From: Skeletonema tropicum
Taxonomy: Eukaryota > Bacillariophyta > Thalassiosirophyceae > Thalassiosirales > Thalassiosiraceae
Assembly (NCBI GenBank): GCA_037178625.1
Contig: JAWZXG010000040.1
Coordinates: 1-64,000 of the forward strand
DNA length: 64,000 nucleotides
Direction of reading: 5' to 3'
A program made the translations under genes and the position numbers. Each line of letters starts with the position of its first letter. Position 1 is the stretch's first letter. The notes under the pieces are model-generated. The model saw nothing but the letters and a program-made list of their open reading frames with translations. It had not been told where the DNA came from and did not search any database. Below are positions 49,103-62,759 of this stretch, one piece after another.

Positions 49103-50197
49103 CTACATGTCATCCACAAGCTGAACCTTGGCACGATCAAGCTTACTCTTCAAATAAAACGCATACGTCGAGAGAAGAATGAACGAACAACTAAACAACC
49201 CAATAAACACCCCCGCAGCCGAACTAGAATGAGACTTGGAGAACATTCCACCATCCTTGTAGACCATGTTGATACCCTCCATGAATTGACATGCCTTGTT
49301 GTTGCCACTTCCACCACCGTTCAAAGTCTGTTCACACTTTCCTGCCTCGAGGTAGATTGCCTCACATCCCTCCTTGACTGCATCTGCATCCTGTTGATCA
49401 TTGTAATTGGCATCACCTCCTTCCATACAAGACATGCATTCATTTCCAATCAGTGTCGTTTGAGCATGAGGAAGTTCCTTCCCAGTAATGGACGTGTACA
49501 CGTCTTCACCGCCATAGACATCGGCTAGGTTGCTACAGGTATCATCTGTAAAGACCCCCATGAGAATGGATCCTCCATCACTCGAACAATACGCTCCAGT
49601 ATAGTACGCTTCTCCATTCAACTGCTGACAAGTCACCATATCCATCAAATCCCACTCCTCGTCCACCTCTTGCTGCTGCTGTCCACCGTTCTCCTCTGCA
49701 TAGGGATTATTGTCCACACAATACTCCATCCCCTTATTCATAAAACAGTCATACTCACACTTCTCAAACGTTCCATAATTATCATCCCCATTGCCATTGT
49801 TGTTATAACATCCACATTCGTTACTACGGGCGTATTCACAATTGTAATCTTGATCTTGTTGGACTGCATCTAGATAGGATTGCAGATAAGTGTCCATGGA
49901 GATGATGTAGTCGCCATAGCCGGATTTGCAGCCGTAGGCACTATCGGTGGCGCAGGTGTTGGTGGGGCAGAGGCGGAAGCGGACTAGGTTGAGGTTGGTG
50001 AGTTTGATATCGCCCTCGTCGTCGCCGCCGTCGTTGGCATCTTCGTTCCATTGGGGTGTAGTGTGACATCCTTGGAATTTGAGTGAGTAGTTGGCTACCC
50101 AGCTGTAGTCGACTTGTTGATTGTCGTCACCGTCGAGACGTCGTGCGGAAGAAGGCGATGAGTGTCGTTTTGGAAAGCTCTCGTTGAGCTCTATCGA
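49103..50197 (-). CDS. Copy 19: cysteine-rich membrane protein, intact
   Basis: The ATG is at 49897. The product is the same as in copy 2 and the extension is open to 50197. Confidence 0.75.
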   Translation of the reverse strand, partial: SIELNESFPKRHSSPSSARRLDGDDNQQVDYSWVANYSLKFQGCHTTPQWNEDANDGGDDEGDIKLTNLNLVRFRLCPTNTCATDSAYGCKSGYGDYIISMDTYLQSYLDAVQQDQDYNCEYARSNECGCYNNNGNGDDNYGTFEKCEYDCFMNKGMEYCVDNNPYAEENGGQQQQEVDEEWDLMDMVTCQQLNGEAYYTGAYCSSDGGSILMGVFTDDTCSNLADVYGGEDVYTSITGKELPHAQTTLIGNECMSCMEGGDANYNDQQDADAVKEGCEAIYLEAGKCEQTLNGGGSGNNKACQFMEGINMVYKDGGMFSKSHSSSAAGVFIGLFSCSFILLSTYAFYLKSKLDRAKVQLVDDM

Positions 50198-51833
50198 TTA
50201 GTTGTTGAATGAGCTTGATTGGACGACTTTTGTTTGATCGTCTTGGTTAAAAACGGTGCTACGTCTACGTTCAGCACGAGCGAGGCAGCCGACAGCGACA
50301 GCCGGCCAAATTGAATCTCAATCCGGCTTGACAGCCAGAATTTCCAAACAGATAATATCCAAAAGTTGACAATGTGACCACTATTCGAATCGTCTCTTCA
50401 AGCTGCATCGAATCGATTAATGCCCTGATCAGACTTTCATCGTCAAAATACTCCTATATAATCACAGCTCAGACAGTTGTAGACGATCAGCACTCAGCAC
50501 CGACCGTGACCGTCCATGACAATTGTTACATCTAAGATCCAGACGCTGCGCTGAAGACACTGCTGTAGATACGATCAGGTAAGATCCATTCGAATATTAG
50601 ATTATTCATCTCTGTAATCACTGGAGAGCGGTGGGCTCCATGATGGGTTCACTCGACATGTGGGAGGTGCACCGTCATCATTCATCATCCGGCAAGGGCT
50701 ACATCATACGCTCGGCAATAATAATAATACCACCCAGCAACAGTGTGATAGTTCTTGTTCTACTGGCAGGAAGCGGTCGGCTCGCTTTGATGTTGCTGCC
50801 TGGTGGAGTTGGCTACTCTATTGGTATTGGATGCAGCATGCAGCATTTGAAGTGGTGTCTGCTTTGGATCTTTGGATTTGATTTTGTGGGTTCGGGGTGA
50901 GTTGCGACATTGACAGCTTCTCACTTTTTGACCGACACCGATCAACGAAGCGAAGACGAAGCAAGCAAGCACAATGGCAATAAGAAGTAGTAGCACCTAC
51001 TGCCGTGCCAATCATTACTATACGCCGTGCCAATCACCCGCTCGCCCGTGCCAACAAATCATGGACTCCACTGTATTGTAGTAGAAGTTGATAAATAGTT
51101 CCCTCGTGCGTCTATTAACACACACGTACCTTCTGGATGGATGAGGCTGATCGTCATGAGTGTCTTCAGCGCAGCGTTTAGAGCCCACCCCGTGCCAACT
51201 AATCATTGACGAGGCTGATTAAGGTGGTCGCTTTTTGAGATCTTACATCGTACCAACTGTCATTGATATGAATATTGGACTGTTCGAATTCGATAGAGCT
51301 TGAATTGACGATTCCAATGCTCGTCTCATTGTTATCTACGAAGCGAGGCGAGCGCAACGCAACGAGCGGAGCACTGCCATTGAAAACAGCGCTCGACTTC
51401 TAGGGGTCGATTTAGTTGATTCGATTAACAAAGGGTCGATATTTGGCCTTGGTAATAGTAACAATCGATAGGGATTGGCGAGAGCGTTCCAAATCACTAC
51501 TCATTGTCTTGATACGACAACTGCAACGGGGAGATATTAAGGAAGAGGATGATTTGGAGAGGAATGAAAGGGTACAATAATAGTGTTTATTCGTCTTACT
51601 TGCTGCGATCACTACAAGTCAACATATCGGAGGAGGTATCTCTAACTCAATAGAATAGAATGACTACTTTAGTAAAACCTAAACAACATATATTATATTA
51701 CTTGCCATCGATTAATCCCTCTTGGCAAACTCTTATCTATCTAGCAGCTGCAGACTCTCCTCTGAGGTCCGCGCTAATACTAATATGTATCAACCATCCT
51801 CCGTCCTCTCACTCTCACACACCATACAACCAT
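50198..51833. other. Spacer 19 (1,636 bp)
   Basis: It has one extra G in the run near 51530. The TATA box is at 50455. Confidence 0.8.
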
Positions 51834-52927
51834 CTACATGTCATCCACAAGCTGAACCTTGGCACGATCAAGCTTACTCTTCAAATAAAACGCATACGTC
51901 GAGAGAAGAATGAACGAACAACTAAACAACCCAATAAACACCCCCGCAGCCGAACTAGAATGAGACTTGGAGAACATTCCACCATCCTTGTAGACCATGT
52001 TGATACCCTCCATGAATTGACATGCCTTGTTGTTGCCACTTCCACCACCGTTCAAAGTCTGTTCACACTTTCCTGCCTCGAGGTAGATTGCCTCACATCC
52101 CTCCTTGACTGCATCTGCATCCTGTTGATCATTGTAATTGGCATCACCTCCTTCCATACAAGACATGCATTCATTTCCAATCAGTGTCGTTTGAGCATGA
52201 GGAAGTTCCTTCCCAGTAATGGACGTGTACACGTCTTCACCGCCATAGACATCGGCTAGGTTGCTACAGGTATCATCTGTAAAGACCCCATGAGAATGGA
52301 TCCTCCATCACTCGAACAATACGCTCCAGTATAGTACGCTTCTCCATTCAACTGCTGACAAGTCACCATATCCATCAAATCCCACTCCTCGTCCACCTCT
52401 TGCTGCTGCTGTCCACCGTTCTCCTCTGCATAGGGATTATTGTCCACACAATACTCCATCCCCTTATTCATAAAACAGTCATACTCACACTTCTCAAACG
52501 TTCCATAATTATCATCCCCATTGCCATTGTTGTTATAACATCCACATTCGTTACTACGGGCGTATTCACAATTGTAATCTTGATCTTGTTGGACTGCATC
52601 TAGATAGGATTGCAGATAAGTGTCCATGGAGATGATGTAGTCGCCATAGCCGGATTTGCAGCCGTAGGCACTATCGGTGGCGCAGGTGTTGGTGGGGCAG
52701 AGGCGGAAGCGGACTAGGTTGAGGTTGGTGAGTTTGATATCGCCCTCGTCGTCGCCGCCGTCGTTGGCATCTTCGTTCCATTGGGGTGTAGTGTGACATC
52801 CTTGGAATTTGAGTGAGTAGTTGGCTACCCAGCTGTAGTCGACTTGTTGATTGTCGTCACCGTCGAGACGTCGTGCGGAAGAAGGCGATGAGTGTCGTTT
52901 TGGAAAGCTCTCGTTGAGCTCTATCGA
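51834..52927 (-). pseudogene. Copy 20: one C lost from the C5 run, frameshift
   Basis: The ATG is at 52627. The run at 52286-52289 has four C, exactly as in copies 12 and 23, so the frame stops at 52256 while the C-terminal half remains open to 51834. Confidence 0.6.
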
Positions 52928-54562
52928 TTAGTTGTTGAATGAGCTTGATTGGACGACTTTTGTTTGATCGTCTTGGTTAAAAACGGTGCTACGTCTACGT
53001 TCAGCACGAGCGAGGCAGCCGACAGCGACAGCCGGCCAAATTGAATCTCAATCCGGCTTGACAGCCAGAATTTCCAAACAGATAATATCCAAAAGTTGAC
53101 AATGTGACCACTATTCGAATCGTCTCTTCAAGCTGCATCGAATCGATTAATGCCCTGATCAGACTTTCATCGTCAAAATACTCCTATATAATCACAGCTC
53201 AGACAGTTGTAGACGATCAGCACTCAGCACCGACCGTGACCGTCCATGACAATTGTTACATCTAAGATCCAGACGCTGCGCTGAAGACACTGCTGTAGAT
53301 ACGATCAGGTAAGATCCATTCGAATATTAGATTATTCATCTCTGTAATCACTGGAGAGCGGTGGGCTCCATGATGGGTTCACTCGACATGTGGGAGGTGC
53401 ACCGTCATCATTCATCATCCGGCAAGGGCTACATCATACGCTCGGCAATAATAATAATACCACCCAGCAACAGTGTGATAGTTCTTGTTCTACTGGCAGG
53501 AAGCGGTCGGCTCGCTTTGATGTTGCTGCCTGGTGGAGTTGGCTACTCTATTGGTATTGGATGCAGCATGCAGCATTTGAAGTGGTGTCTGCTTTGGATC
53601 TTTGGATTTGATTTTGTGGGTTCGGGGTGAGTTGCGACATTGACAGCTTCTCACTTTTTGACCGACACCGATCAACGAAGCGAAGACGAAGCAAGCAAGC
53701 ACAATGGCAATAAGAAGTAGTAGCACCTACTGCCGTGCCAATCATTACTATACGCCGTGCCAATCACCCGCTCGCCCGTGCCAACAAATCATGGACTCCA
53801 CTGTATTGTAGTAGAAGTTGATAAATAGTTCCCTCGTGCGTCTATTAACACACACGTACCTTCTGGATGGATGAGGCTGATCGTCATGAGTGTCTTCAGC
53901 GCAGCGTTTAGAGCCCACCCCGTGCCAACTAATCATTGACGAGGCTGATTAAGGTGGTCGCTTTTTGAGATCTTACATCGTACCAACTGTCATTGATATG
54001 AATATTGGACTGTTCGAATTCGATAGAGCTTGAATTGACGATTCCAATGCTCGTCTCATTGTTATCTACGAAGCGAGGCGAGCGCAACGCAACGAGCGGA
54101 GCACTGCCATTGAAAACAGCGCTCGACTTCTAGGGGTCGATTTAGTTGATTCGATTAACAAAGGGTCGATATTTGGCCTTGGTAATAGTAACAATCGATA
54201 GGGATTGGCGAGAGCGTTCCAAATCACTACTCATTGTCTTGATACGACAACTGCAACGGGAGATATTAAGGAAGAGGATGATTTGGAGAGGAATGAAAGG
54301 GTACAATAATAGTGTTTATTCGTCTTACTTGCTGCGATCACTACAAGTCAACATATCGGAGGAGGTATCTCTAACTCAATAGAATAGAATGACTACTTTA
54401 GTAAAACCTAAACAACATATATTATATTACTTGCCATCGATTAATCCCTCTTGGCAAACTCTTATCTATCTAGCAGCTGCAGACTCTCCTCTGAGGTCCG
54501 CGCTAATACTAATATGTATCAACCATCCTCCGTCCTCTCACTCTCACACACCATACAACCAT
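52928..54562. other. Spacer 20 (modal, 1,635 bp)
   Basis: No difference from the modal spacer was noticed. The TATA box is at 53185. Confidence 0.8.
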
Positions 54563-55657
54563 CTACATGTCATCCACAAGCTGAACCTTGGCACGATCAA
54601 GCTTACTCTTCAAATAAAACGCATACGTCGAGAGAAGAATGAACGAACAACTAAACAACCCAATAAACACCCCCGCAGCCGAACTAGAATGAGACTTGGA
54701 GAACATTCCACCATCCTTGTAGACCATGTTGATACCCTCCATGAATTGACATGCCTTGTTGTTGCCACTTCCACCACCGTTCAAAGTCTGTTCACACTTT
54801 CCTGCCTCGAGGTAGATTGCCTCACATCCCTCCTTGACTGCATCTGCATCCTGTTGATCATTGTAATTGGCATCACCTCCTTCCATACAAGACATGCATT
54901 CATTTCCAATCAGTGTCGTTTGAGCATGAGGAAGTTCCTTCCCAGTAATGGACGTGTACACGTCTTCACCGCCATAGACATCGGCTAGGTTGCTACAGGT
55001 ATCATCTGTAAAGACCCCCATGAGAATGGATCCTCCATCACTCGAACAATACGCTCCAGTATAGTACGCTTCTCCATTCAACTGCTGACAAGTCACCATA
55101 TCCATCAAATCCCACTCCTCGTCCACCTCTTGCTGCTGCTGTCCACCGTTCTCCTCTGCATAGGGATTATTGTCCACACAATACTCCATCCCCTTATTCA
55201 TAAAACAGTCATACTCACACTTCTCAAACGTTCCATAATTATCATCCCCATTGCCATTGTTGTTATAACATCCACATTCGTTACTACGGGCGTATTCACA
55301 ATTGTAATCTTGATCTTGTTGGACTGCATCTAGATAGGATTGCAGATAAGTGTCCATGGAGATGATGTAGTCGCCATAGCCGGATTTGCAGCCGTAGGCA
55401 CTATCGGTGGCGCAGGTGTTGGTGGGGCAGAGGCGGAAGCGGACTAGGTTGAGGTTGGTGAGTTTGATATCGCCCTCGTCGTCGCCGCCGTCGTTGGCAT
55501 CTTCGTTCCATTGGGGTGTAGTGTGACATCCTTGGAATTTGAGTGAGTAGTTGGCTACCCAGCTGTAGTCGACTTGTTGATTGTCGTCACCGTCGAGACG
55601 TCGTGCGGAAGAAGGCGATGAGTGTCGTTTTGGAAAGCTCTCGTTGAGCTCTATCGA
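54563..55657 (-). CDS. Copy 21: cysteine-rich membrane protein, intact
   Basis: The ATG is at 55357. The product is the same as in copy 2 and the extension is open to 55657. Confidence 0.75.
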   Translation of the reverse strand, partial: SIELNESFPKRHSSPSSARRLDGDDNQQVDYSWVANYSLKFQGCHTTPQWNEDANDGGDDEGDIKLTNLNLVRFRLCPTNTCATDSAYGCKSGYGDYIISMDTYLQSYLDAVQQDQDYNCEYARSNECGCYNNNGNGDDNYGTFEKCEYDCFMNKGMEYCVDNNPYAEENGGQQQQEVDEEWDLMDMVTCQQLNGEAYYTGAYCSSDGGSILMGVFTDDTCSNLADVYGGEDVYTSITGKELPHAQTTLIGNECMSCMEGGDANYNDQQDADAVKEGCEAIYLEAGKCEQTLNGGGSGNNKACQFMEGINMVYKDGGMFSKSHSSSAAGVFIGLFSCSFILLSTYAFYLKSKLDRAKVQLVDDM

Positions 55658-57292
55658 TTAGTTGTTGAATGAGCTTGATTGGACGACTTTTGTTTGATCG
55701 TCTTGGTTAAAAACGGTGCTACGTCTACGTTCAGCACGAGCGAGGCAGCCGACAGCGACAGCCGGCCAAATTGAATCTCAATCCGGCTTGACAGCCAGAA
55801 TTTCCAAACAGATAATATCCAAAAGTTGACAATGTGACCACTATTCGAATCGTCTCTTCAAGCTGCATCGAATCGATTAATGCCCTGATCAGACTTTCAT
55901 CGTCAAAATACTCCTATATAATCACAGCTCAGACAGTTGTAGACGATCAGCACTCAGCACCGACCGTGACCGTCCATGACAATTGTTACATCTAAGATCC
56001 AGACGCTGCGCTGAAGACACTGCTGTAGATACGATCAGGTAAGATCCATTCGAATATTAGATTATTCATCTCTGTAATCACTGGAGAGCGGTGGGCTCCA
56101 TGATGGGTTCACTCGACATGTGGGAGGTGCACCGTCATCATTCATCATCCGGCAAGGGCTACATCATACGCTCGGCAATAATAATAATACCACCCAGCAA
56201 CAGTGTGATAGTTCTTGTTCTACTGGCAGGAAGCGGTCGGCTCGCTTTGATGTTGCTGCCTGGTGGAGTTGGCTACTCTATTGGTATTGGATGCAGCATG
56301 CAGCATTTGAAGTGGTGTCTGCTTTGGATCTTTGGATTTGATTTTGTGGGTTCGGGGTGAGTTGCGACATTGACAGCTTCTCACTTTTTGACCGACACCG
56401 ATCAACGAAGCGAAGACGAAGCAAGCAAGCACAATGGCAATAAGAAGTAGTAGCACCTACTGCCGTGCCAATCATTACTATACGCCGTGCCAATCACCCG
56501 CTCGCCCGTGCCAACAAATCATGGACTCCACTGTATTGTAGTAGAAGTTGATAAATAGTTCCCTCGTGCGTCTATTAACACACACGTACCTTCTGGATGG
56601 ATGAGGCTGATCGTCATGAGTGTCTTCAGCGCAGCGTTTAGAGCCCACCCCGTGCCAACTAATCATTGACGAGGCTGATTAAGGTGGTCGCTTTTTGAGA
56701 TCTTACATCGTACCAACTGTCATTGATATGAATATTGGACTGTTCGAATTCGATAGAGCTTGAATTGACGATTCCAATGCTCGTCTCATTGTTATCTACG
56801 AAGCGAGGCGAGCGCAACGCAACGAGCGGAGCACTGCCATTGAAAACAGCGCTCGACTTCTAGGGGTCGATTTAGTTGATTCGATTAACAAAGGGTCGAT
56901 ATTTGGCCTTGGTAATAGTAACAATCGATAGGGATTGGCGAGAGCGTTCCAAATCACTACTCATTGTCTTGATACGACAACTGCAACGGGAGATATTAAG
57001 GAAGAGGATGATTTGGAGAGGAATGAAAGGGTACAATAATAGTGTTTATTCGTCTTACTTGCTGCGATCACTACAAGTCAACATATCGGAGGAGGTATCT
57101 CTAACTCAATAGAATAGAATGACTACTTTAGTAAAACCTAAACAACATATATTATATTACTTGCCATCGATTAATCCCTCTTGGCAAACTCTTATCTATC
57201 TAGCAGCTGCAGACTCTCCTCTGAGGTCCGCGCTAATACTAATATGTATCAACCATCCTCCGTCCTCTCACTCTCACACACCATACAACCAT
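55658..57292. other. Spacer 21 (modal, 1,635 bp)
   Basis: No difference from the modal spacer was noticed. The TATA box is at 55915. Confidence 0.8.
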
Positions 57293-58388
57293 CTACATGT
57301 CATCCACAAGCTGAACCTTGGCACGATCAAGCTTACTCTTCAAATAAAACGCATACGTCGAGAGAAGAATGAACGAACAACTAAACAACCCAATAAACAC
57401 CCCCGCAGCCGAACTAGAATGAGACTTGGAGAACATTCCACCATCCTTGTAGACCATGTTGATACCCTCCATGAATTGACATGCCTTGTTGTTGCCACTT
57501 CCACCACCGTTCAAAGTCTGTTCACACTTTCCTGCCTCGAGGTAGATTGCCTCACATCCCTCCTTGACTGCATCTGCATCCTGTTGATCATTGTAATTGG
57601 CATCACCTCCTTCCATACAAGACATGCATTCATTTCCAATCAGTGTCGTTTGAGCATGAGGAAGTTCCTTCCCAGTAATGGACGTGTACACGTCTTCACC
57701 GCCATAGACATCGGCTAGGTTGCTACAGGTATCATCTGTAAAGACCCCCATGAGAATGGATCCTCCATCACTCGAACAATACGCTCCAGTATAGTACGCT
57801 TCTCCATTCAACTGCTGACAAGTCACCATATCCATCAAATCCCACTCCTCGTCCACCTCTTGCTGCTGCTGTCCACCGTTCTCCTCTGCATAGGGATTAT
57901 TGTCCACACAATACTCTCATCCCCTTATTCATAAAACAGTCATACTCACACTTCTCAAACGTTCCATAATTATCATCCCCATTGCCATTGTTGTTATAAC
58001 ATCCACATTCGTTACTACGGGCGTATTCACAATTGTAATCTTGATCTTGTTGGACTGCATCTAGATAGGATTGCAGATAAGTGTCCATGGAGATGATGTA
58101 GTCGCCATAGCCGGATTTGCAGCCGTAGGCACTATCGGTGGCGCAGGTGTTGGTGGGGCAGAGGCGGAAGCGGACTAGGTTGAGGTTGGTGAGTTTGATA
58201 TCGCCCTCGTCGTCGCCGCCGTCGTTGGCATCTTCGTTCCATTGGGGTGTAGTGTGACATCCTTGGAATTTGAGTGAGTAGTTGGCTACCCAGCTGTAGT
58301 CGACTTGTTGATTGTCGTCACCGTCGAGACGTCGTGCGGAAGAAGGCGATGAGTGTCGTTTTGGAAAGCTCTCGTTGAGCTCTATCGA
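57293..58388 (-). pseudogene. Copy 22: frameshift near residue 58
   Basis: The ATG is at 58088. One inserted base near 57916 shifts the frame after NKGM and stops it at 57897. The remaining 204 codons are open in the original frame to 57293. Confidence 0.6.
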
Positions 58389-60030
58389 TTAGTTGTTGAA
58401 TGAGCTTGATTGGACGACTTTTGTTTGATCGTCTTGGTTAAAAACGGTGCTACGTCTACGTTCAGCACGAGCGAGGCAGCCGACAGCGACAGCCGACAGC
58501 CCAAATTGAATCTCAATCCGGCTTGACAGCCAGAATTTCCAAACAGATAATATCCAAAAGTTGACAATGTGACCACTATTCGAATCGTCTCTTCAAGCTG
58601 CATCGAATCGATTAATGCCCTGATCAGACTTTCATCGTCAAAATACTCCTATATAATCACAGCTCAGACAGTTGTAGACGATCAGCACTCAGCACCGACC
58701 GTGACCGTCCATGACAATTGTTACATCTAAGATCCAGACGCTGCGCTGAAGACACTGCTGTAGATACGATCAGGTAAGATCCATTCGAATATTAGATTAT
58801 TCATCTCTGTAATCACTGGAGAGCGGTGGGCTCCATGATGGGTTCACTCGACATGTGGGAGGTGCACCGTCATCATTCATCATCCGGCAAGGGCTACATC
58901 ATACGCTCGGCAATAATAATAATACCACCCAGCAACAGTGTGATAGTTCTTGTTCTACTGGCAGGAAGCGGTCGGCTCGCTTTGATGTTGCTGCCTGGTG
59001 GAGTTGGCTACTCTATGGTATTGGATGCAGCATGCAGCATTTGAAGTGGTGTCTGCTTTGGATCTTTGGATTTGATTTTGTGGGTTCGGGGTGAGTTGCG
59101 ACATTGACAGCTTCTCACTTTTTGACCGACACCGATCAACGAAGCGAAGACGAAGCAAGCAAGCACAATGGCAATAAGAAGTAGTAGCACCTACTGCCGT
59201 GCCAATCATTACTATACGCCGTGCCAATCACCCGCTCGCCCGTGCCAACAAATCATGGACTCCACTGTATTGTAGTAGAAGTTGATAAATAGTTCCCTCG
59301 TGCGTCTATTAACACACACGTACCTTCTGGATGGATGAGGCTGATCGTCATGAGTGTCTTCAGCGCAGCGTTTAGAGCCCACCCCGTGCCAAAACTAATC
59401 ATTGACGAGGCTGATTAAGGTGGTCGCTTTTTGAGATCTTACATCGTACCAACTGTCATTGATATGAATATTGGACTGTTCGAATTCGATAGAGCTTGAA
59501 TTGACGATTCCAATGCTCGTCTCATTGTTATCTACGAAGCGAGGCGAGCGCAACGCAACGAGCGGAGCACTGCCATTGAAAACAGCGCTCGCACTTCTAG
59601 GGCGATTTAGTTGATTCGATTAACAAAGGGTCGATATTTGGCCTTGGTAATAGTAACATCGTAGGTAGGGATTGGCGAGAGCGTTCCAAATCACTACTCA
59701 TTGTCTTGATACGACAACTGCAACGGGAGATATTAAGGAAGAGGATGATTTGGAGAGGAATGAAAGGGTACAATAATAGTGTTTATTCGTCTTACTTGCT
59801 GCGATCACTACAAGTCAACATATCGGAGGAGGTATCTCTAACTCAATAGAATAGAATGACTACTTTAGTAAAAACCTAAACAACATATATTATATTACTT
59901 GCCATCGATTAATCCCTCTTGGCAAACTCTTATCTATCTAGCAGCTGCAGACTCTCCTCTGAGGTCCGCGCTAATACTAATATGTATCAACCATCCTCCG
60001 TCCTCTCACTCTCACACACCATACAACCAT
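58389..60030. other. Spacer 22 (1,642 bp, seven indels)
   Basis: A 4-base change near 58494-58501 turns GCCGGCC into GCCGACAGCCC, partly repeating the neighbouring GACAGCC. One T is lost near 59015. Further small changes lie near 59393 (+2), 59592 (+1), 59602 (-2), 59659-59667 (+2) and 59872 (+1). The TATA box is at 58650. The region near 59592-59667 is the most scrambled stretch outside copy 18. Confidence 0.8.
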
Positions 60031-61123
60031 CTACATGTCATCCACAAGCTGAACCTTGGCACGATCAAGCTTACTCTTCAAATAAAACGCATACGTCGAG
60101 AGAAGATGATGAACGAACAACTAAACAACCCAATAAACACCCCCGCAGCCGAACTAGAATGAGACTTGGAGAACATTCCACCATCCTTGTAGACCATGTT
60201 GATACCCTCCATGAATTGACATGCCTTGTTGTTGCCACTTCCACCACCGTTCAAAGTCTGTTCACACTTTCCTGCCTCGAGGTAGATTGCCTCACATCCC
60301 TCCTTGACTGCATCTGCATCCTGTTGATCATTGTAATTGGCATCACCTCCTTCCATACAAGACATGCATTCATTTCCAATCAGTGTCGTTTGAGCATGAG
60401 GAAGTTCCTTCCCAGTAATGGACGTGTACACGTCTTCACCGCCATAGACATCGGCTAGGTTGCTACAGGTATCATCTGTAAAGACCCCATGAGAATGGAT
60501 CCTCCATCACTCGAACAATACGCTCCAGTATAGTACGCTTCTCCATTCAACTGCTGACAAGTCACCATATCCATCAAATCCCACTCCTCGTCCACCTCTT
60601 GCTGCTGCTGTCCACCGTTCTCCTCTGCATAGGGATTATTGTCCACACAATACTCCATCCCCTTATTCATAAAACAGTCATACTCACACTTCTCAAACGT
60701 TCCATAATTATCATCCCCATTGCCATTGTTGTTATAACATCCACATTCGTTACTACGGGCGTATTCACAATTGTAATCTTGATCTTGTTGGACTGCATCT
60801 AGATAGGATTGCAGATAAGTGTCCATGGAGATGATGTAGTCGCCATAGCCGGATTTGCAGCCGTAGGCACTATCGGTGGCGCAGGTGTTGGTGGGGCAGA
60901 GGCGGAAGCGGACTAGGTTGAGGTTGGTGAGTTTGATATCGCCCTCGTCGCCGCCGTCGTTGGCATCTTCGTTCCATTGGGGTGTAGTGTGACATCCTTG
61001 GAATTTGAGTGAGTAGTTGGCTACCCAGCTGTAGTCGACTTGTTGATTGTCGTCACCGTCGAGACGTCGTGCGGAAGAAGGCGATGAGTGTCGTTTTGGA
61101 AAGCTCTCGTTGAGCTCTATCGA
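60031..61123 (-). pseudogene. Copy 23: two frameshifts and one in-frame codon loss
   Basis: The ATG is at 60826. The C5 run is four C at 60485-60488, as in copies 12 and 20. A 2-base insertion near 60107 gives a second shift before the tail. Upstream, one codon is lost in-frame near 60950 (the Asp/Gly-rich DDGGDDEGD stretch). Confidence 0.6.
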
Positions 61124-62759
61124 TTAGTTGTTGAATGAGCTTGATTGGACGACTTTTGTTTGATCGTCTTGGTTAAAAAACGGTGCTACGTCTACGTTCA
61201 GCACGAGCGAGGCAGCCGACAGCGACAGCCGGCCAAATTGAATCTCAATCCGGCTTGACAGCCAGAATTTCCAAACAGATAATATCCAAAAGTTGACAAT
61301 GTGACCACTATTCGAATCGTCTCTTCAAGCTGCATCGAATCGATTAATGCCCTGATCAGACTTTCATCGTCAAAATACTCCTATATAATCACAGCTCAGA
61401 CAGTTGTAGACGATCAGCACTCAGCACCGACCGTGACCGTCCATGACAATTGTTACATCTAAGATCCAGACGCTGCGCTGAAGACACTGCTGTAGATACG
61501 ATCAGGTAAGATCCATTCGAATATTAGATTATTCATCTCTGTAATCACTGGAGAGCGGTGGGCTCCATGATGGGTTCACTCGACATGTGGGAGGTGCACC
61601 GTCATCATTCATCATCCGGCAAGGGCTACATCATACGCTCGGCAATAATAATAATACCACCCAGCAACAGTGTGATAGTTCTTGTTCTACTGGCAGGAAG
61701 CGGTCGGCTCGCTTTGATGTTGCTGCCTGGTGGAGTTGGCTACTCTATTGGTATTGGATGCAGCATGCAGCATTTGAAGTGGTGTCTGCTTTGGATCTTT
61801 GGATTTGATTTTGTGGGTTCGGGGTGAGTTGCGACATTGACAGCTTCTCACTTTTTGACCGACACCGATCAACGAAGCGAAGACGAAGCAAGCAAGCACA
61901 ATGGCAATAAGAAGTAGTAGCACCTACTGCCGTGCCAATCATTACTATACGCCGTGCCAATCACCCGCTCGCCCGTGCCAACAAATCATGGACTCCACTG
62001 TATTGTAGTAGAAGTTGATAAATAGTTCCCTCGTGCGTCTATTAACACACACGTACCTTCTGGATGGATGAGGCTGATCGTCATGAGTGTCTTCAGCGCA
62101 GCGTTTAGAGCCCACCCCGTGCCAACTAATCATTGACGAGGCTGATTAAGGTGGTCGCTTTTTGAGATCTTACATCGTACCAACTGTCATTGATATGAAT
62201 ATTGGACTGTTCGAATTCGATAGAGCTTGAATTGACGATTCCAATGCTCGTCTCATTGTTATCTACGAAGCGAGGCGAGCGCAACGCAACGAGCGGAGCA
62301 CTGCCATTGAAAACAGCGCTCGACTTCTAGGGGTCGATTTAGTTGATTCGATTAACAAAGGGTCGATATTTGGCCTTGGTAATAGTAACAATCGATAGGG
62401 ATTGGCGAGAGCGTTCCAAATCACTACTCATTGTCTTGATACGACAACTGCAACGGGAGATATTAAGGAAGAGGATGATTTGGAGAGGAATGAAAGGGTA
62501 CAATAATAGTGTTTATTCGTCTTACTTGCTGCGATCACTACAAGTCAACATATCGGAGGAGGTATCTCTAACTCAATAGAATAGAATGACTACTTTAGTA
62601 AAACCTAAACAACATATATTATATTACTTGCCATCGATTAATCCCTCTTGGCAAACTCTTATCTATCTAGCAGCTGCAGACTCTCCTCTGAGGTCCGCGC
62701 TAATACTAATATGTATCAACCATCCTCCGTCCTCTCACTCTCACACACCATACAACCAT
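61124..62759. other. Spacer 23 (1,636 bp)
   Basis: It has six A in the A-run near 61175. The TATA box is at 61382. Confidence 0.8.

Noticed and set aside
58382..58603. Minus-strand 73-codon frame in spacer 22 starting at the TATA-proximal ATG
   Set aside because: It exists only because of the 4-base change near 58494. In other units the same ATG frame ends after 45 codons, and no tested splice joins it sensibly to the gene exon.
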